Source: an uncultured Nioella sp. (GTDB lineage Bacteria > Pseudomonadota > Alphaproteobacteria > Rhodobacterales > Rhodobacteraceae). Taken from it: a stretch of DNA of 64,000 bases. The notes beneath the pieces were generated by a model. That model was not told the origin of the DNA. It saw nothing but the letters and a program-made list of their open reading frames with translations, and did not search any database. Both the position numbers and the translations under genes were made by a program. How positions within the stretch are numbered: position 1 is the first letter of the stretch; each line of letters opens with the position of its first letter. The stretch covers positions 248,001-312,000 of the forward strand of contig CANLZL010000001.1 of NCBI GenBank assembly GCA_947495575.1, in the 5' to 3' direction. Below, in pieces: positions 15,844 to 23,564 of this stretch.

Positions 15844-16860
15844 TTATTTGCGAGCAAAGATTAGTTTTTTACGGGCGCGAATGCGTTGGGTTGCCTCTTG
15901 GGTTCCATCGTGGAAACTGCCGAACCAACGGTCCAACGGCATTTCCTCGGACCCGTAATTGCATTCGAAATAGCGGTGGTGGAGCTGGTGGTGGAATGAC
16001 CCTGCCTCGATCGCCTTTTTGTCCCGGATCAGAAGCTTGTCAAAGCCAGCATGAGAGAAAAGAGCTCCAAGACTAAGCGAGAACATGTGGAACATCACAT
16101 GGATCGGATGGGACGGCAGAACGAAGTGAATCAGGATGCCTGAGAAATAAAAGAAGCTTTCAACAGGGTGCATCGCCAATCCAGACCAAGGGCCAACATT
16201 GACATTGCGGTGATGCAGGTGATGCACCGTTTTGAAGAGGTAGGGAATATGGATCAGCCGGTGAATCCAGTAAAAATGGAACGATTGCCAGAACCGGATC
16301 ACGAAGAAGAACGCGACGAACCAGATGGGGGATGTTCCAAAGCTGTCCAGCGTCGGAACCCAACCATTGGCGGCAAAGTAAAAATACAGGATCATCCATC
16401 CGGTCCAAAACACGACGCCTGAGGCCATCGTCCAGAAAAAGTTGTCCCAAACCTGGTCGCCAAAGGTGAACCTGGCACTCTTTTCCATTGGGCGGACGTC
16501 GAATTTCAGCCGCATCTTCTGGCCTGCAAAAACATAGAGATAGAGATGCAATGCAGTTCCAAGTAGTAGGACAGTCCCAAAGGTGATTGCTGCGATGGTT
16601 CCCACCCAACCCCAGGAGAAGGACTGCATCTCGACGGTGGCGGGCAAAACAAACGAAACCACCAGCAAAGCAAAGATCATGTGACTGACCGGAGGCGTAA
16701 GTTTGAGCCAGGTTCCAAGGAGCCACGCAACAGCCGCTTTTGGCTTTGGCGGTAGGTCAAATACCGGTGACATCCTAATGGGCAGATCCGGATGATAGTT
16801 CCAGTCGCGTGATTGGCCAGCGGGTTCTCTGACCTGCGCGTTTTCTTCTACATGAGCCAT
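15844..16860 (-). CDS. Fatty acid hydroxylase / sterol desaturase-family membrane di-iron protein
   Basis: A 338-residue integral membrane protein of the fatty acid hydroxylase superfamily, which uses a histidine-coordinated di-iron centre and O2. Histidine boxes are HRLIH (residue about 220), HHLHHR (about 235) and HHQLHHRYFECNYG (about 295), with an extra histidine in the LFSHAG segment; about five hydrophobic helices surround them (for example residues 50-70, 80-105, 150-170, 190-210). The ATG at 16860 (MAHVEENAQV) is preferred over an upstream TTG because AGGA lies ahead of it. It heads an operon with the PanB-like protein and the PDR-type reductase. Substrate could be a lipid, alkyl chain or a small hydrophobic compound; not determined. 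Confidence 0.88.
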   Translation of the reverse strand: MAHVEENAQVREPAGQSRDWNYHPDLPIRMSPVFDLPPKPKAAVAWLLGTWLKLTPPVSHMIFALLVVSFVLPATVEMQSFSWGWVGTIAAITFGTVLLLGTALHLYLYVFAGQKMRLKFDVRPMEKSARFTFGDQVWDNFFWTMASGVVFWTGWMILYFYFAANGWVPTLDSFGTSPIWFVAFFFVIRFWQSFHFYWIHRLIHIPYLFKTVHHLHHRNVNVGPWSGLAMHPVESFFYFSGILIHFVLPSHPIHVMFHMFSLSLGALFSHAGFDKLLIRDKKAIEAGSFHHQLHHRYFECNYGSEEMPLDRWFGSFHDGTQEATQRIRARKKLIFARK

Positions 16861-17195
16861 GTCTTTTTGATCCTGCAAAATGGGGCGCAGACCGCACCGC
16901 CCGTAATTCTGAAATACAGAACTCGAGTTCTATAAAACAGAACATTTTGCGAGTCGTCAAGATCTATGTGTTCACGAAAACATCTTTGAATTTGGCGATG
17001 CGGACGCGCGCGGTCAAAGCGACCGCAATTTCAAGTGCAGCCAGGCAATACTGGCGGCGAAAGGAGCTGGACGAACCCAATGTTAGGTACCGGTCGGCTG
17101 ATCCTCTGCCCAATACTGAGCCTGCCGAAAATTCTTTTGACTTGTGAAATTTTTGTAGCGCGCTAGTTTCGCGTTTCGATAGATTGAGGAAAAAA
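16861..17195. other. 335-bp divergent promoter region, hydroxylase operon / IclR gene
   Basis: No convincing gene. A short open frame near 16947-17147 lacks a ribosome binding site and protein-like composition. The region holds the repeated TTCT/AGAA half-sites described separately, followed by about 250 bp in which I recognise nothing. Confidence 0.7.
16907..16943. promoter_or_regulatory. Cluster of four phased TTCT/AGAA half-sites, candidate IclR operator
   Basis: Half-sites alternate at one per helical turn: TTCT at 16907, AGAA at 16918, TTCT at 16928, AGAA at 16939. The middle pair forms the perfect 14-bp palindrome AGAACTCGAGTTCT (16918-16931); the outer pairs form TTCTG-N5-CAGAA and GTTCT-N7-AGAAC. 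It lies 47 bp upstream of the hydroxylase start. An IclR regulator is encoded divergently. Confidence 0.55.
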
Positions 17196-17957
17196 ATGAG
17201 CAAGGCTGGCGAAAGTTCGATTGTCTCCAAGTGTGCGCTGGTTATTGATATCGTCGCCAGGGCACACAAGCCTTTGGCCTTTTCCGACATTGTCGAACAA
17301 ACTGGGTTTGTGAAAAGTTCGACCCACCGCATTCTGGCGGTTTTGCAAACTGAGGATTTGATCGAATACGATACGTCTTCGCGCACTTATCGGGCCGGCG
17401 CGCGCTTATTGGGGTGGGGCCGCACCACACGCCGGCGCGTGGATCTGCAACAAGTTGCCTATCCCCATATGGATGCCCTTTGCGAAACGACCGGGATGAA
17501 TGTCGCATTGTCCGTGTTTGACCGAGACAGCGTTCTGTACCTGCGCACCATTGATATCGCGACACACAGATACGCATCGCAAGCTGGCGACCACGCACCG
17601 TTGCATTGCACAGCGGCTGGCAAAGTCTTTCTTGCGAATATTGGTGAGCGTCAGCGCGAGCAGCAAATCGCAAACCTTAAGTTCGAAAAGCACACGGAAA
17701 GAACGATTCTATCTGGAGCTGAGCTGAGAAAAGATTTGGATGCAGTTAAGAAACGCGGATTTGCAATGTCGCTTGGCGAAGAAATGCTTCAGATTACAGG
17801 TATATCGGCGCCAGTTTGGAATTCGGACGGCCGAGTAACGGCGGCCCTGTCAATTTGGGCAATGTCCGACACGGCATCCGAGGTCGAAGTGGTTGCAGCG
17901 TCTGGCCAACTTATCGACGCAGCCAATAACGTCTCGCGAGAGCTCGGTTGGTCCTGA
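17196..17957 (+). CDS. IclR-family transcriptional regulator
   Basis: A 253-residue regulator with an N-terminal winged helix (residues about 10-70; FSDIVEQTGFVKSSTHRILAVL recognition region) and a GAF-like IclR ligand domain. Typical ligand-domain landmarks are LHCTAAGKVFLAN (about 135-147), KKRGFAMSLGEE with the R-G-F motif, and GISAPVWNSDGRVTAALSI. The start at 17196 follows a TTGAGGAAAA Shine-Dalgarno-like stretch. It is divergent from the hydroxylase/PanB-like/reductase operon and upstream of the FAD oxidase operon, so it may control either; the half-site cluster close to the hydroxylase start favours that operon. Confidence 0.9.
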   Translation: MSKAGESSIVSKCALVIDIVARAHKPLAFSDIVEQTGFVKSSTHRILAVLQTEDLIEYDTSSRTYRAGARLLGWGRTTRRRVDLQQVAYPHMDALCETTGMNVALSVFDRDSVLYLRTIDIATHRYASQAGDHAPLHCTAAGKVFLANIGERQREQQIANLKFEKHTERTILSGAELRKDLDAVKKRGFAMSLGEEMLQITGISAPVWNSDGRVTAALSIWAMSDTASEVEVVAASGQLIDAANNVSRELGWS

Positions 17958-17973
17958 GGCATTATCAATGCCT
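17957..17973 (+). repeat. Inverted repeat at the end of the IclR gene
   Basis: AGGCATT-ATC-AATGCCT begins at the last base of the stop codon. A short hairpin without T-run; possibly a weak transcript end. Confidence 0.45.
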
Positions 17974-18055
17974 TAGATAGCGGCGTTGCCTGCTCGGACT
18001 TTGGCAGCGATCTCGATTCGAAACCTCTAGAAACAAATCTGGTTACACCTGTCTT

Positions 18056-18075
18056 GGCCTGCGCCCGCGCAGGCC
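18056..18075. repeat. GC-rich inverted repeat upstream of the FAD oxidase operon
   Basis: GGCCTGCGC-CC-GCGCAGGCC, 9-bp perfect arms, in the 239-bp gap between the IclR gene and the FAD oxidase gene. No T-run on either side. It could be an operator or a hairpin; apart from this and the previous repeat I see nothing else in the gap. Confidence 0.5.
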
Positions 18076-18196
18076 GGTCGTGTTCTGATGCGTGTGTGCT
18101 GCAGGCAACCTGTTCCGAAAATGGAAATTTGAGTTGACGGCAGACTATTTGCTACCGCATATTGATAGATAAGTTCTGTATTGCGAGACAAACCAC

Positions 18197-19498
18197 ATGA
18201 GCACCCAATTCGCTATTGAGCGACCGAATTCTCTCTGGGCAGAAACTGCACCAAGCAATTCGACTCACCCTCCGTTGCAGGAGTCTCTCGAGGCTGATGT
18301 TACCATTATCGGTGCCGGCTTTACGGGCCTTCGTGCAGCGTTGACGCTGTCTGAGGCCGGCGCCAAAGTTGCCGTCCTGGATGCCGGGGACGTGGCATAT
18401 GGCGCGTCTGGTCGGACCGGCGGGCAGATTAACCCGATGTTGCCCTTCAACACCCCCGCAACATTGCGAAAGATACTTGGAACCACCTATTTTGAGCGCC
18501 TGACCGAGGCTTCTCTCGGGTCGGCAAATGAAGTGTTCAAGACAATCAGCGACTACCAGATCGAATGCCAGGCCCGCCAAAAAGGCTGGCTCAGGGTTAT
18601 GCATAATCCGCGGGCCTTAAAAGATGCACGCGCTGGTGTTGAAGAGTGGAACCGCCATGGCGCAAACATGAGCATCATTGGTCGGGAGGAAGTAAAAAAC
18701 CTCTCTGGAACAGCCGCTTATGAGGCCGGCGTCGTAACGCCAATGGGTGGCGCCGTGCAACCGATGTCTTTTGCTCTCGGACTGGCCGATGCTGCCAAAC
18801 AACGTGGATGCATGTTTTTTGGTGACAGTGCAGTTCTGGACATTGAACAGACCAAAGATGCCAAATGGACGGCCCGCACTGCTTTGGGAAAAGTGACCTC
18901 AAACTGGGTCATCATTGCGACGAATGGGTACTCGGGTGACCTTGTTCCTGCCTTGTCGAAAACCATTATCCCGATTACGCCAATTCAAATTGCAACTGAC
19001 CCGTTGCCAGATTCGGTCATTGGCGACATTCTTCCCAATGGGCATACGATTTCGGACAGCCGGCGCATCATCATGTATGCCCGCCGAGAGCCCGACAACC
19101 GGATGGTCTATGGCGGCCATGGACGCACTTTGCCCAATGGTGAGTTGCGCGGAGCCGATTGGATTCGGAATGATGCGGTTCGCGTTTTCCCGCAACTCAA
19201 GAATGTGAAATGGACCCATACTTGGGGTGGCCGGATCGCAATTACAGAAGATTACCTGCCTCATCTGCATGAACCAAAGCCGGGGATCCTTGTGGGACTT
19301 GGCTATAATGGGCGCGGCGTCGCTATGGCCAACGTCATGGGGCGCGTTCTGGCGGAACGGGCCTTGGGCGCAAGTTCTGATGCGCTGACCTTCCCGACCT
19401 CCCCAGTAAAGGAAATGTCGCTGCGCCTGTTCAAGGTTGCAGGGATGGGAACGGCCATCTGGTTCATGCGCCTTCTTGATTACCTCGAAACACGTTGA
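18197..19498 (+). CDS. FAD-dependent amine/amino acid oxidoreductase (DAO family, PuuB-like)
   Basis: A 433-residue flavoprotein of the DAO family, most like gamma-glutamylputrescine oxidase-type enzymes. It has the dinucleotide-binding motif DVTIIGAGFTGLRAALTLSEAG (residues about 34-55, with the ExxG-type aspartate in VLDAG), the YGASGRTGGQINP flavin-contact segment and a C-terminal GLGYNGRGVAMANVMGRVLA motif near residue 370. These enzymes oxidise a C-N bond to an imine that hydrolyses to a carbonyl and releases ammonia or an amine. It begins the operon oxidase, cupin, fused dihydroxyacetone kinase. Substrate unknown. Confidence 0.88.
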   Translation: MSTQFAIERPNSLWAETAPSNSTHPPLQESLEADVTIIGAGFTGLRAALTLSEAGAKVAVLDAGDVAYGASGRTGGQINPMLPFNTPATLRKILGTTYFERLTEASLGSANEVFKTISDYQIECQARQKGWLRVMHNPRALKDARAGVEEWNRHGANMSIIGREEVKNLSGTAAYEAGVVTPMGGAVQPMSFALGLADAAKQRGCMFFGDSAVLDIEQTKDAKWTARTALGKVTSNWVIIATNGYSGDLVPALSKTIIPITPIQIATDPLPDSVIGDILPNGHTISDSRRIIMYARREPDNRMVYGGHGRTLPNGELRGADWIRNDAVRVFPQLKNVKWTHTWGGRIAITEDYLPHLHEPKPGILVGLGYNGRGVAMANVMGRVLAERALGASSDALTFPTSPVKEMSLRLFKVAGMGTAIWFMRLLDYLETR

Positions 19499-19562
19499 GG
19501 CCCCAAGGCCAGTTTATTTGACCGTTGGCTAATCACATCGTGGCCACGAAATGGAGAAACCT

Positions 19563-19946
19563 ATGTTGCAAGCAACAGCTGAAAAAACCGCCACATTTAT
19601 TCGTTTCGGTGACCCCGAAGTGGCCCGTGTGATCAAAGATGATCCCGCCAGCGTCGTGTCTGGAAATCCTGTTCAGGGCAGTTGGCTATACAGCGACGAT
19701 ACCCAAACCGGATCGCGTTTTGGTATCTGGGAATGCTCGGCCGGAAAGTTTCGCGCCAAGATGGATGGCCATACTGAGTTTTGCCACATCTTGGAAGGTG
19801 AGGCCCGCATCAAAGACCTTGATACTGGCAATGTTCACACCGTCAAAGCGGGGGATAGTTTTGTCATGGAGGAAGGATTCGACACGGAATGGGATGTGCC
19901 GAACTACATCAAGAAGTGCTTTGCAATCAGCAACTTGACTGACTGA
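19563..19946 (+). CDS. Small cupin protein (Cupin_3/EutQ-like)
   Basis: A 127-residue single-cupin protein of the DUF861/EutQ-like type. It shows GIWECSAGKFRAKMDGHTEFCHILEGEA (barrel start, residues about 52-79) and AGDSFVMEEGFDTEWDVP (about 94-111). The ATG at 19563 is preferred to one at 19551 because GGAG lies six bases before it. It sits between a PuuB-like amine oxidase and a dihydroxyacetone kinase with short gaps (64 and 27 nt). Proteins of this type are often found next to amine oxidases in proteobacteria, but I know of no defined reaction. Confidence 0.85.
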   Translation: MLQATAEKTATFIRFGDPEVARVIKDDPASVVSGNPVQGSWLYSDDTQTGSRFGIWECSAGKFRAKMDGHTEFCHILEGEARIKDLDTGNVHTVKAGDSFVMEEGFDTEWDVPNYIKKCFAISNLTD

Positions 19947-19973
19947 CATCGCTGAAAGAAAGGCCGGTAGGTT

Positions 19974-21608
19974 ATGAAGAACTTCTACAATAATAAGTCG
20001 ACCATTGTCTCTGACGCGATTGACGGCTTGATCGCATCGCGCGGTGGCAAGCTGCGTCGCTTTGATCATGACAGCCACGCCCGAGTGGTTGCGCGCGCCG
20101 ATTGGGACCGCAGCAAAGTGGCGGTTATTTCGGGCGGTGGATCCGGGCACGAACCGGCCAATGCCGGGCTGGTCGGTGATGGTTTGTTGACCGCCGCTGT
20201 TTGTGGCGACGTTTATGGTTCGCCCAGTGTCGATGCGATCCTGTCGGCCATTTTGGAGGTCACAGGCCCTGCTGGCTGCCTGCTGATCATCATGAATTAC
20301 ACCGGCGACAGGCTGAATTTCGGCCTTGCCGCTGAAAAGGCCAAGGCCCTAGGCCACAAGGTTGAAATGGTGGTTGTCGCCGATGACATCGCGATCGAGA
20401 ACGCCCCAAAACCGCGCGGTATCGCCGGAACGGTTTTTGTTCAGAAAGTTGCCTGCCACCTATCTGAATCCGGGGCGTCGCTGGAGGATGTGGTCGCCGG
20501 AGCCAATGCGATTAATGGTCAGATACGCACGCTTGGTGTCGCGCGTGATACCTGCACCTTGCCAGAATCAGAAAAGCAGACCCGGATCGGCGAAAGCGAA
20601 GTTGAGGTTGGCCTTGGCATCCACGGAGAGCCTGGTGTTCAGGTACGTGAATTTGCTGACTGTAAAGCGCTCATGGCCGACTTCTCCGACCGACTGACCG
20701 CTCATATCGACACGTCCAAGCGTCACCTTGCCCTTTTCAACAATCTGGGTGGTCTGAACGGTCTCGAAGCTGCCGTCCTCTTCAAGGAGTTCCTGGAAAC
20801 TGATCTGGCCAATTCTGTGTCCCACACAATGGGGCCATGCGAATTGATGACCGCATTGGATATGCCGGGTTTTTCGGTCTCGGTTGTCCCACTTGATCCG
20901 GCTTATGAGGCCAGTCTCATGGCCGCTACTGGCTGCGAGGCGTGGCCAGCAATTAACGCTGTCACACGCGTAGAGACGATCACGCCGCCCACCATTGAAG
21001 CAACCCCGCAATTCGACGCCTCGGAAGATCCAGAAGTTCGGTCCGTCATCGAAACCATCATTCAGACCGCGATCGAGATGGAAGATGCGTTGAACGAGTT
21101 GGACGCAAAAGTGGGCGATGGTGATACCGGCACAACATTTGCTGCCGCTGCTCGCACAGTACAGGCCCGTTTGGACGATTTGCCCTTTGCCAAGGGTGAT
21201 GAACTGTTCGCCATGATCAGCGACATCAAAAGCAAATTGATGGGCGGTTCCAGCGGCATTCTGTTCGCGATCCTCTTTGCCAACGCTTCTGAGGCGTACA
21301 AGCAAGATGGAAACTGGAGCACGGCGCTGGCGGCAGGGCTGGAGGCCATGCAGACATACGGTGGGGCCAAGCAGGGCGACAGGACCATGATCGACGCGAT
21401 GAAGCCCGCCCTTGAGGCTCTGGTTGCCGGCAAAGGGCTGCAAGAGGCCGCTCAGGCAGCGCGCGTTGGTGCTGATGGGACTGCGGCAATGCTAACGGCC
21501 AATGCCGGGCGATCCTCGTATCTCGAGGCCCGCTCGTTGGAAGGGTTTGCCGATCCGGGGGCCGAAGGCATCGCCCGGATCTTTAACGCGCTCGCTCAAG
21601 GCAAGTAA
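19974..21608 (+). CDS. dhaKL: Dihydroxyacetone kinase, fused DhaK-DhaL (ATP-dependent type)
   Basis: A 544-residue fusion of DhaK (residues about 1-330) and DhaL (about 345-544), as in Citrobacter and eukaryotic ATP-dependent enzymes; phosphotransferase-type systems encode the parts separately. DhaK shows ISGGGSGHEP (about 52-61), GCLLIIMNYTGDRLNFG and the substrate-binding histidine at about residue 217 (GLGIHGEPG). DhaL shows the Mg-ATP aspartates in VGDGDTGTTF (about 380-389) and KLMGGSSG. It phosphorylates dihydroxyacetone, or a related triose such as glyceraldehyde, to the triose phosphate. It is third in an operon after an amine oxidase and cupin and ends at a strong terminator, suggesting that the oxidase releases a triose-like carbonyl. 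Confidence 0.93.
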   Translation: MKNFYNNKSTIVSDAIDGLIASRGGKLRRFDHDSHARVVARADWDRSKVAVISGGGSGHEPANAGLVGDGLLTAAVCGDVYGSPSVDAILSAILEVTGPAGCLLIIMNYTGDRLNFGLAAEKAKALGHKVEMVVVADDIAIENAPKPRGIAGTVFVQKVACHLSESGASLEDVVAGANAINGQIRTLGVARDTCTLPESEKQTRIGESEVEVGLGIHGEPGVQVREFADCKALMADFSDRLTAHIDTSKRHLALFNNLGGLNGLEAAVLFKEFLETDLANSVSHTMGPCELMTALDMPGFSVSVVPLDPAYEASLMAATGCEAWPAINAVTRVETITPPTIEATPQFDASEDPEVRSVIETIIQTAIEMEDALNELDAKVGDGDTGTTFAAAARTVQARLDDLPFAKGDELFAMISDIKSKLMGGSSGILFAILFANASEAYKQDGNWSTALAAGLEAMQTYGGAKQGDRTMIDAMKPALEALVAGKGLQEAAQAARVGADGTAAMLTANAGRSSYLEARSLEGFADPGAEGIARIFNALAQGK

Positions 21609-21683
21609 CTCCCGGAATTAGTCGCACCGACCATTTGCACAAACCGGTGTTCTAATCTGACTTGCTTTGAGTTGAGTACGGGT

Positions 21684-21716
21684 CCCCGCGTCCTTATCGG
21701 ACGCGGGGATTTTTTG
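21684..21716 (+). terminator. Rho-independent terminator after the dihydroxyacetone kinase operon
   Basis: Perfect 10-bp stem CCCCGCGTCC (21684-21693) with GGACGCGGGG (21699-21708), a 5-nt loop TTATC and the T-run ATTTTTT. It lies 75 nt after the kinase stop codon. Confidence 0.95.
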
Positions 21717-21877
21717 GTTCGACACTTTTCAAGCTCAGCATGAATGCGCCGAACCTCGGTTTGCAACTGACTGACCGCTTTGAGCCCAAAACCTTTAACT
21801 TTTGGAACGGAGCGAATGTCGGCATCGGCAAGGTTGCGGCGCCAATGCTGTTTGCCCTCCTTGGCGCCACCGAGTTC
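21717..21877 (-). pseudogene. Possible gene remnant downstream of the SRPBCC gene
   Basis: Directly after the SRPBCC stop codon, in the same frame, the minus strand stays open for more than 50 codons and encodes a protein-like stretch including RRNLADADIRSVPKVKGFG and a charged helix ending RRIHAELEK. The SVPKVKGFGLKAV part recalls a helix-hairpin-helix. There is no start codon or ribosome binding site, so it is not an independent gene as it stands. It may be the tail of a decayed gene or chance; low confidence. Confidence 0.2.
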
Positions 21878-22432
21878 TTAAGATTGGCCTTCTACTTCGG
21901 CCTTTAGTTCGGCATTGAACGCTTGATACATGGGAAGCAATTGGGCCACGAAGTTCGCCGCGTAGGGATTGCCGACGACTTCGTCTGATTGGACGAAAAG
22001 GGTCTGATCACCACAAGGTTCAACCCGATAGAGATGGTTGTCATGGCCGCCTCCGATGTCTTCGGGGAATGGGTCTGACCAACCGATTACGCTGCCCTCT
22101 TCGTAGATCAGCGTGTGGGGTATCGTCATGATGTTTGGTTGGCCATCCTCTGTGGTGCCAAAGATGAAGATGATCGTCACTTGTCCTCCGTCTTCGAGGT
22201 TCCCGGTCATCCCTTGAAGGGTGCCAGAGCTCCATCCCGCCATTGCCTCAAAGTCGGTCAGTATGGCCCAGACCTCCGCCGGGGTTGCGTCGATCAGTAC
22301 AGATGTGTCTACGGTTGCATGGGTGGCGCTAATCTGCGCGATGTTGCCGTGCATCAAAGTCGCGTCGCATGATGTATCGGCTGACAGTTGTGTGGAGATG
22401 GCCGCGGCAAGGGCGCTCGTTGCAAAGAACAT
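21878..22432 (-). CDS. Exported SRPBCC (START-like) family protein
   Basis: A 184-residue protein with an N-terminal hydrophobic stretch (MFFATSALAAAISTQLSA) resembling a signal peptide, followed by a polyketide-cyclase/SRPBCC fold: DTSVLIDATPAEVWAILTDFEAM (residues about 42-64) is the standard opening, with GWSSGTL, GGQVTIIF and a C-terminal amphipathic helix after NPYAANFV. These proteins bind hydrophobic ligands; no catalytic residue can be named. The ATG at 22432 has only a weak ribosome binding site, with AAGGAG 16 bases upstream. It stands alone on the minus strand, 66 nt from the next gene. Confidence 0.8.
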   Translation of the reverse strand: MFFATSALAAAISTQLSADTSCDATLMHGNIAQISATHATVDTSVLIDATPAEVWAILTDFEAMAGWSSGTLQGMTGNLEDGGQVTIIFIFGTTEDGQPNIMTIPHTLIYEEGSVIGWSDPFPEDIGGGHDNHLYRVEPCGDQTLFVQSDEVVGNPYAANFVAQLLPMYQAFNAELKAEVEGQS

Positions 22433-22498
22433 GGAAGACTTTTGATCACTCCTTGGATTTTCGGTGTGGATTGTTTGAACAAAACATGTTGACGGAGG

Positions 22499-23407
22499 TT
22501 ATTTGCTGGGGTCGCCAGATGCCCAGGCCACCCCGTCGCCGCGGTCCATGGTTGCCATCTGTGCCATATCAGCGTCGTCGATTGAAAAGGAGAAGAGGTC
22601 GAGATTCTGGCGCATTCGATCCGGGTTCAGGCTTTTTGGCAGGACGGCATAGCCATTTTGGACACCCCACCGCAGCAGCAGTTGTGCTTCTGAAACGCCG
22701 TACTTCTCGGCCATGCCCTTGAAGGCAGTACCGTCTGCTTTCATCTCGTCGGTCTTGGCGCTGTCCTGACAGGGCTCTGTCCGCCACGTCGATAGCGGGA
22801 CAAGGCTGCTATAGGCGATTGGCGTGATGTCATGCTTGGCCATGTAGGCCATTAAGCCCGGTTTCTGCGACCACGGGTGTAGTTCAATTTGGTTGGCATC
22901 GGGCATGGGCAACCCGGCCTCAGCGATCTCGTCCAAATGGCTTTCGTTGAAGTTGCTCACCCCCACCGCGCGGGCTTTGCCGCTGGCTTGCAAATCCAAC
23001 AGCGCGCGCCACTGATCAAGACGCATGTCGCCACCGTAGGGGGCGTGGATCAGATACAAGTCCACATAGTCCAAGCCCAAACGCGACAGGCTTGCATCAC
23101 ATTCCTTAACTGCCTGTGCCCCGGTTTTTGGTGCATCACCCCAGGCGGGGTTGCCTGGCCAAAGCTTGGCCGTGACGAACAAGTCAGCGCGAGAAAGCCC
23201 TTCGGATTGTAGCCCATGTCTGATCCCGGCCCCGACGGTTTCTTCGTTGCGATATCCTGAGGCAGTGTCGATGTGCCGATACCCCGCGGCAATCGCAGAA
23301 CGGATTGCGCCTTCGGCGTCGTCATTCGAGATCAAGTAGGTGCCAAACCCCACTGAGGGGATGGCGGTTCCCGTATTTAAGGTAAGGGTAGTTTGTGCAG
23401 CGGACAT
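22499..23407 (-). CDS. Aldo/keto reductase
   Basis: A 302-residue NADPH-dependent aldo/keto reductase with the complete catalytic set: aspartate and tyrosine in HIDTASGYRNEE (residues about 47 and 52), lysine in VTAKLWPGN (about 80) and histidine in LYLIHAPYGGD (about 120). The GVSNF segment (around residue 155) and PKSLNPDRMRQN near the C terminus, for cofactor phosphate binding, are also present. It reduces aldehydes or ketones in the cytoplasm. It is divergent from an AraC-type regulator with a 157-bp shared promoter region; this AraC_N/aldo-keto reductase pairing is common and implies that the regulator controls the reductase. Confidence 0.93.
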   Translation of the reverse strand: MSAAQTTLTLNTGTAIPSVGFGTYLISNDDAEGAIRSAIAAGYRHIDTASGYRNEETVGAGIRHGLQSEGLSRADLFVTAKLWPGNPAWGDAPKTGAQAVKECDASLSRLGLDYVDLYLIHAPYGGDMRLDQWRALLDLQASGKARAVGVSNFNESHLDEIAEAGLPMPDANQIELHPWSQKPGLMAYMAKHDITPIAYSSLVPLSTWRTEPCQDSAKTDEMKADGTAFKGMAEKYGVSEAQLLLRWGVQNGYAVLPKSLNPDRMRQNLDLFSFSIDDADMAQMATMDRGDGVAWASGDPSK

Positions 23408-23564
23408 GCCATGCTCCGTTCATTTGGGTGTTTGATCTAATGCTATGGGCGCGGCGTTGAAGCGTCCTGCCAAATTCTCCGGCAGTTATGTCGATTCCTC
23501 CGAATGGCAGTGTTAATACGTGATTTTTGTTTGCTGGTCCGGTAGTGGTTGGGGAAAGGAGTCA

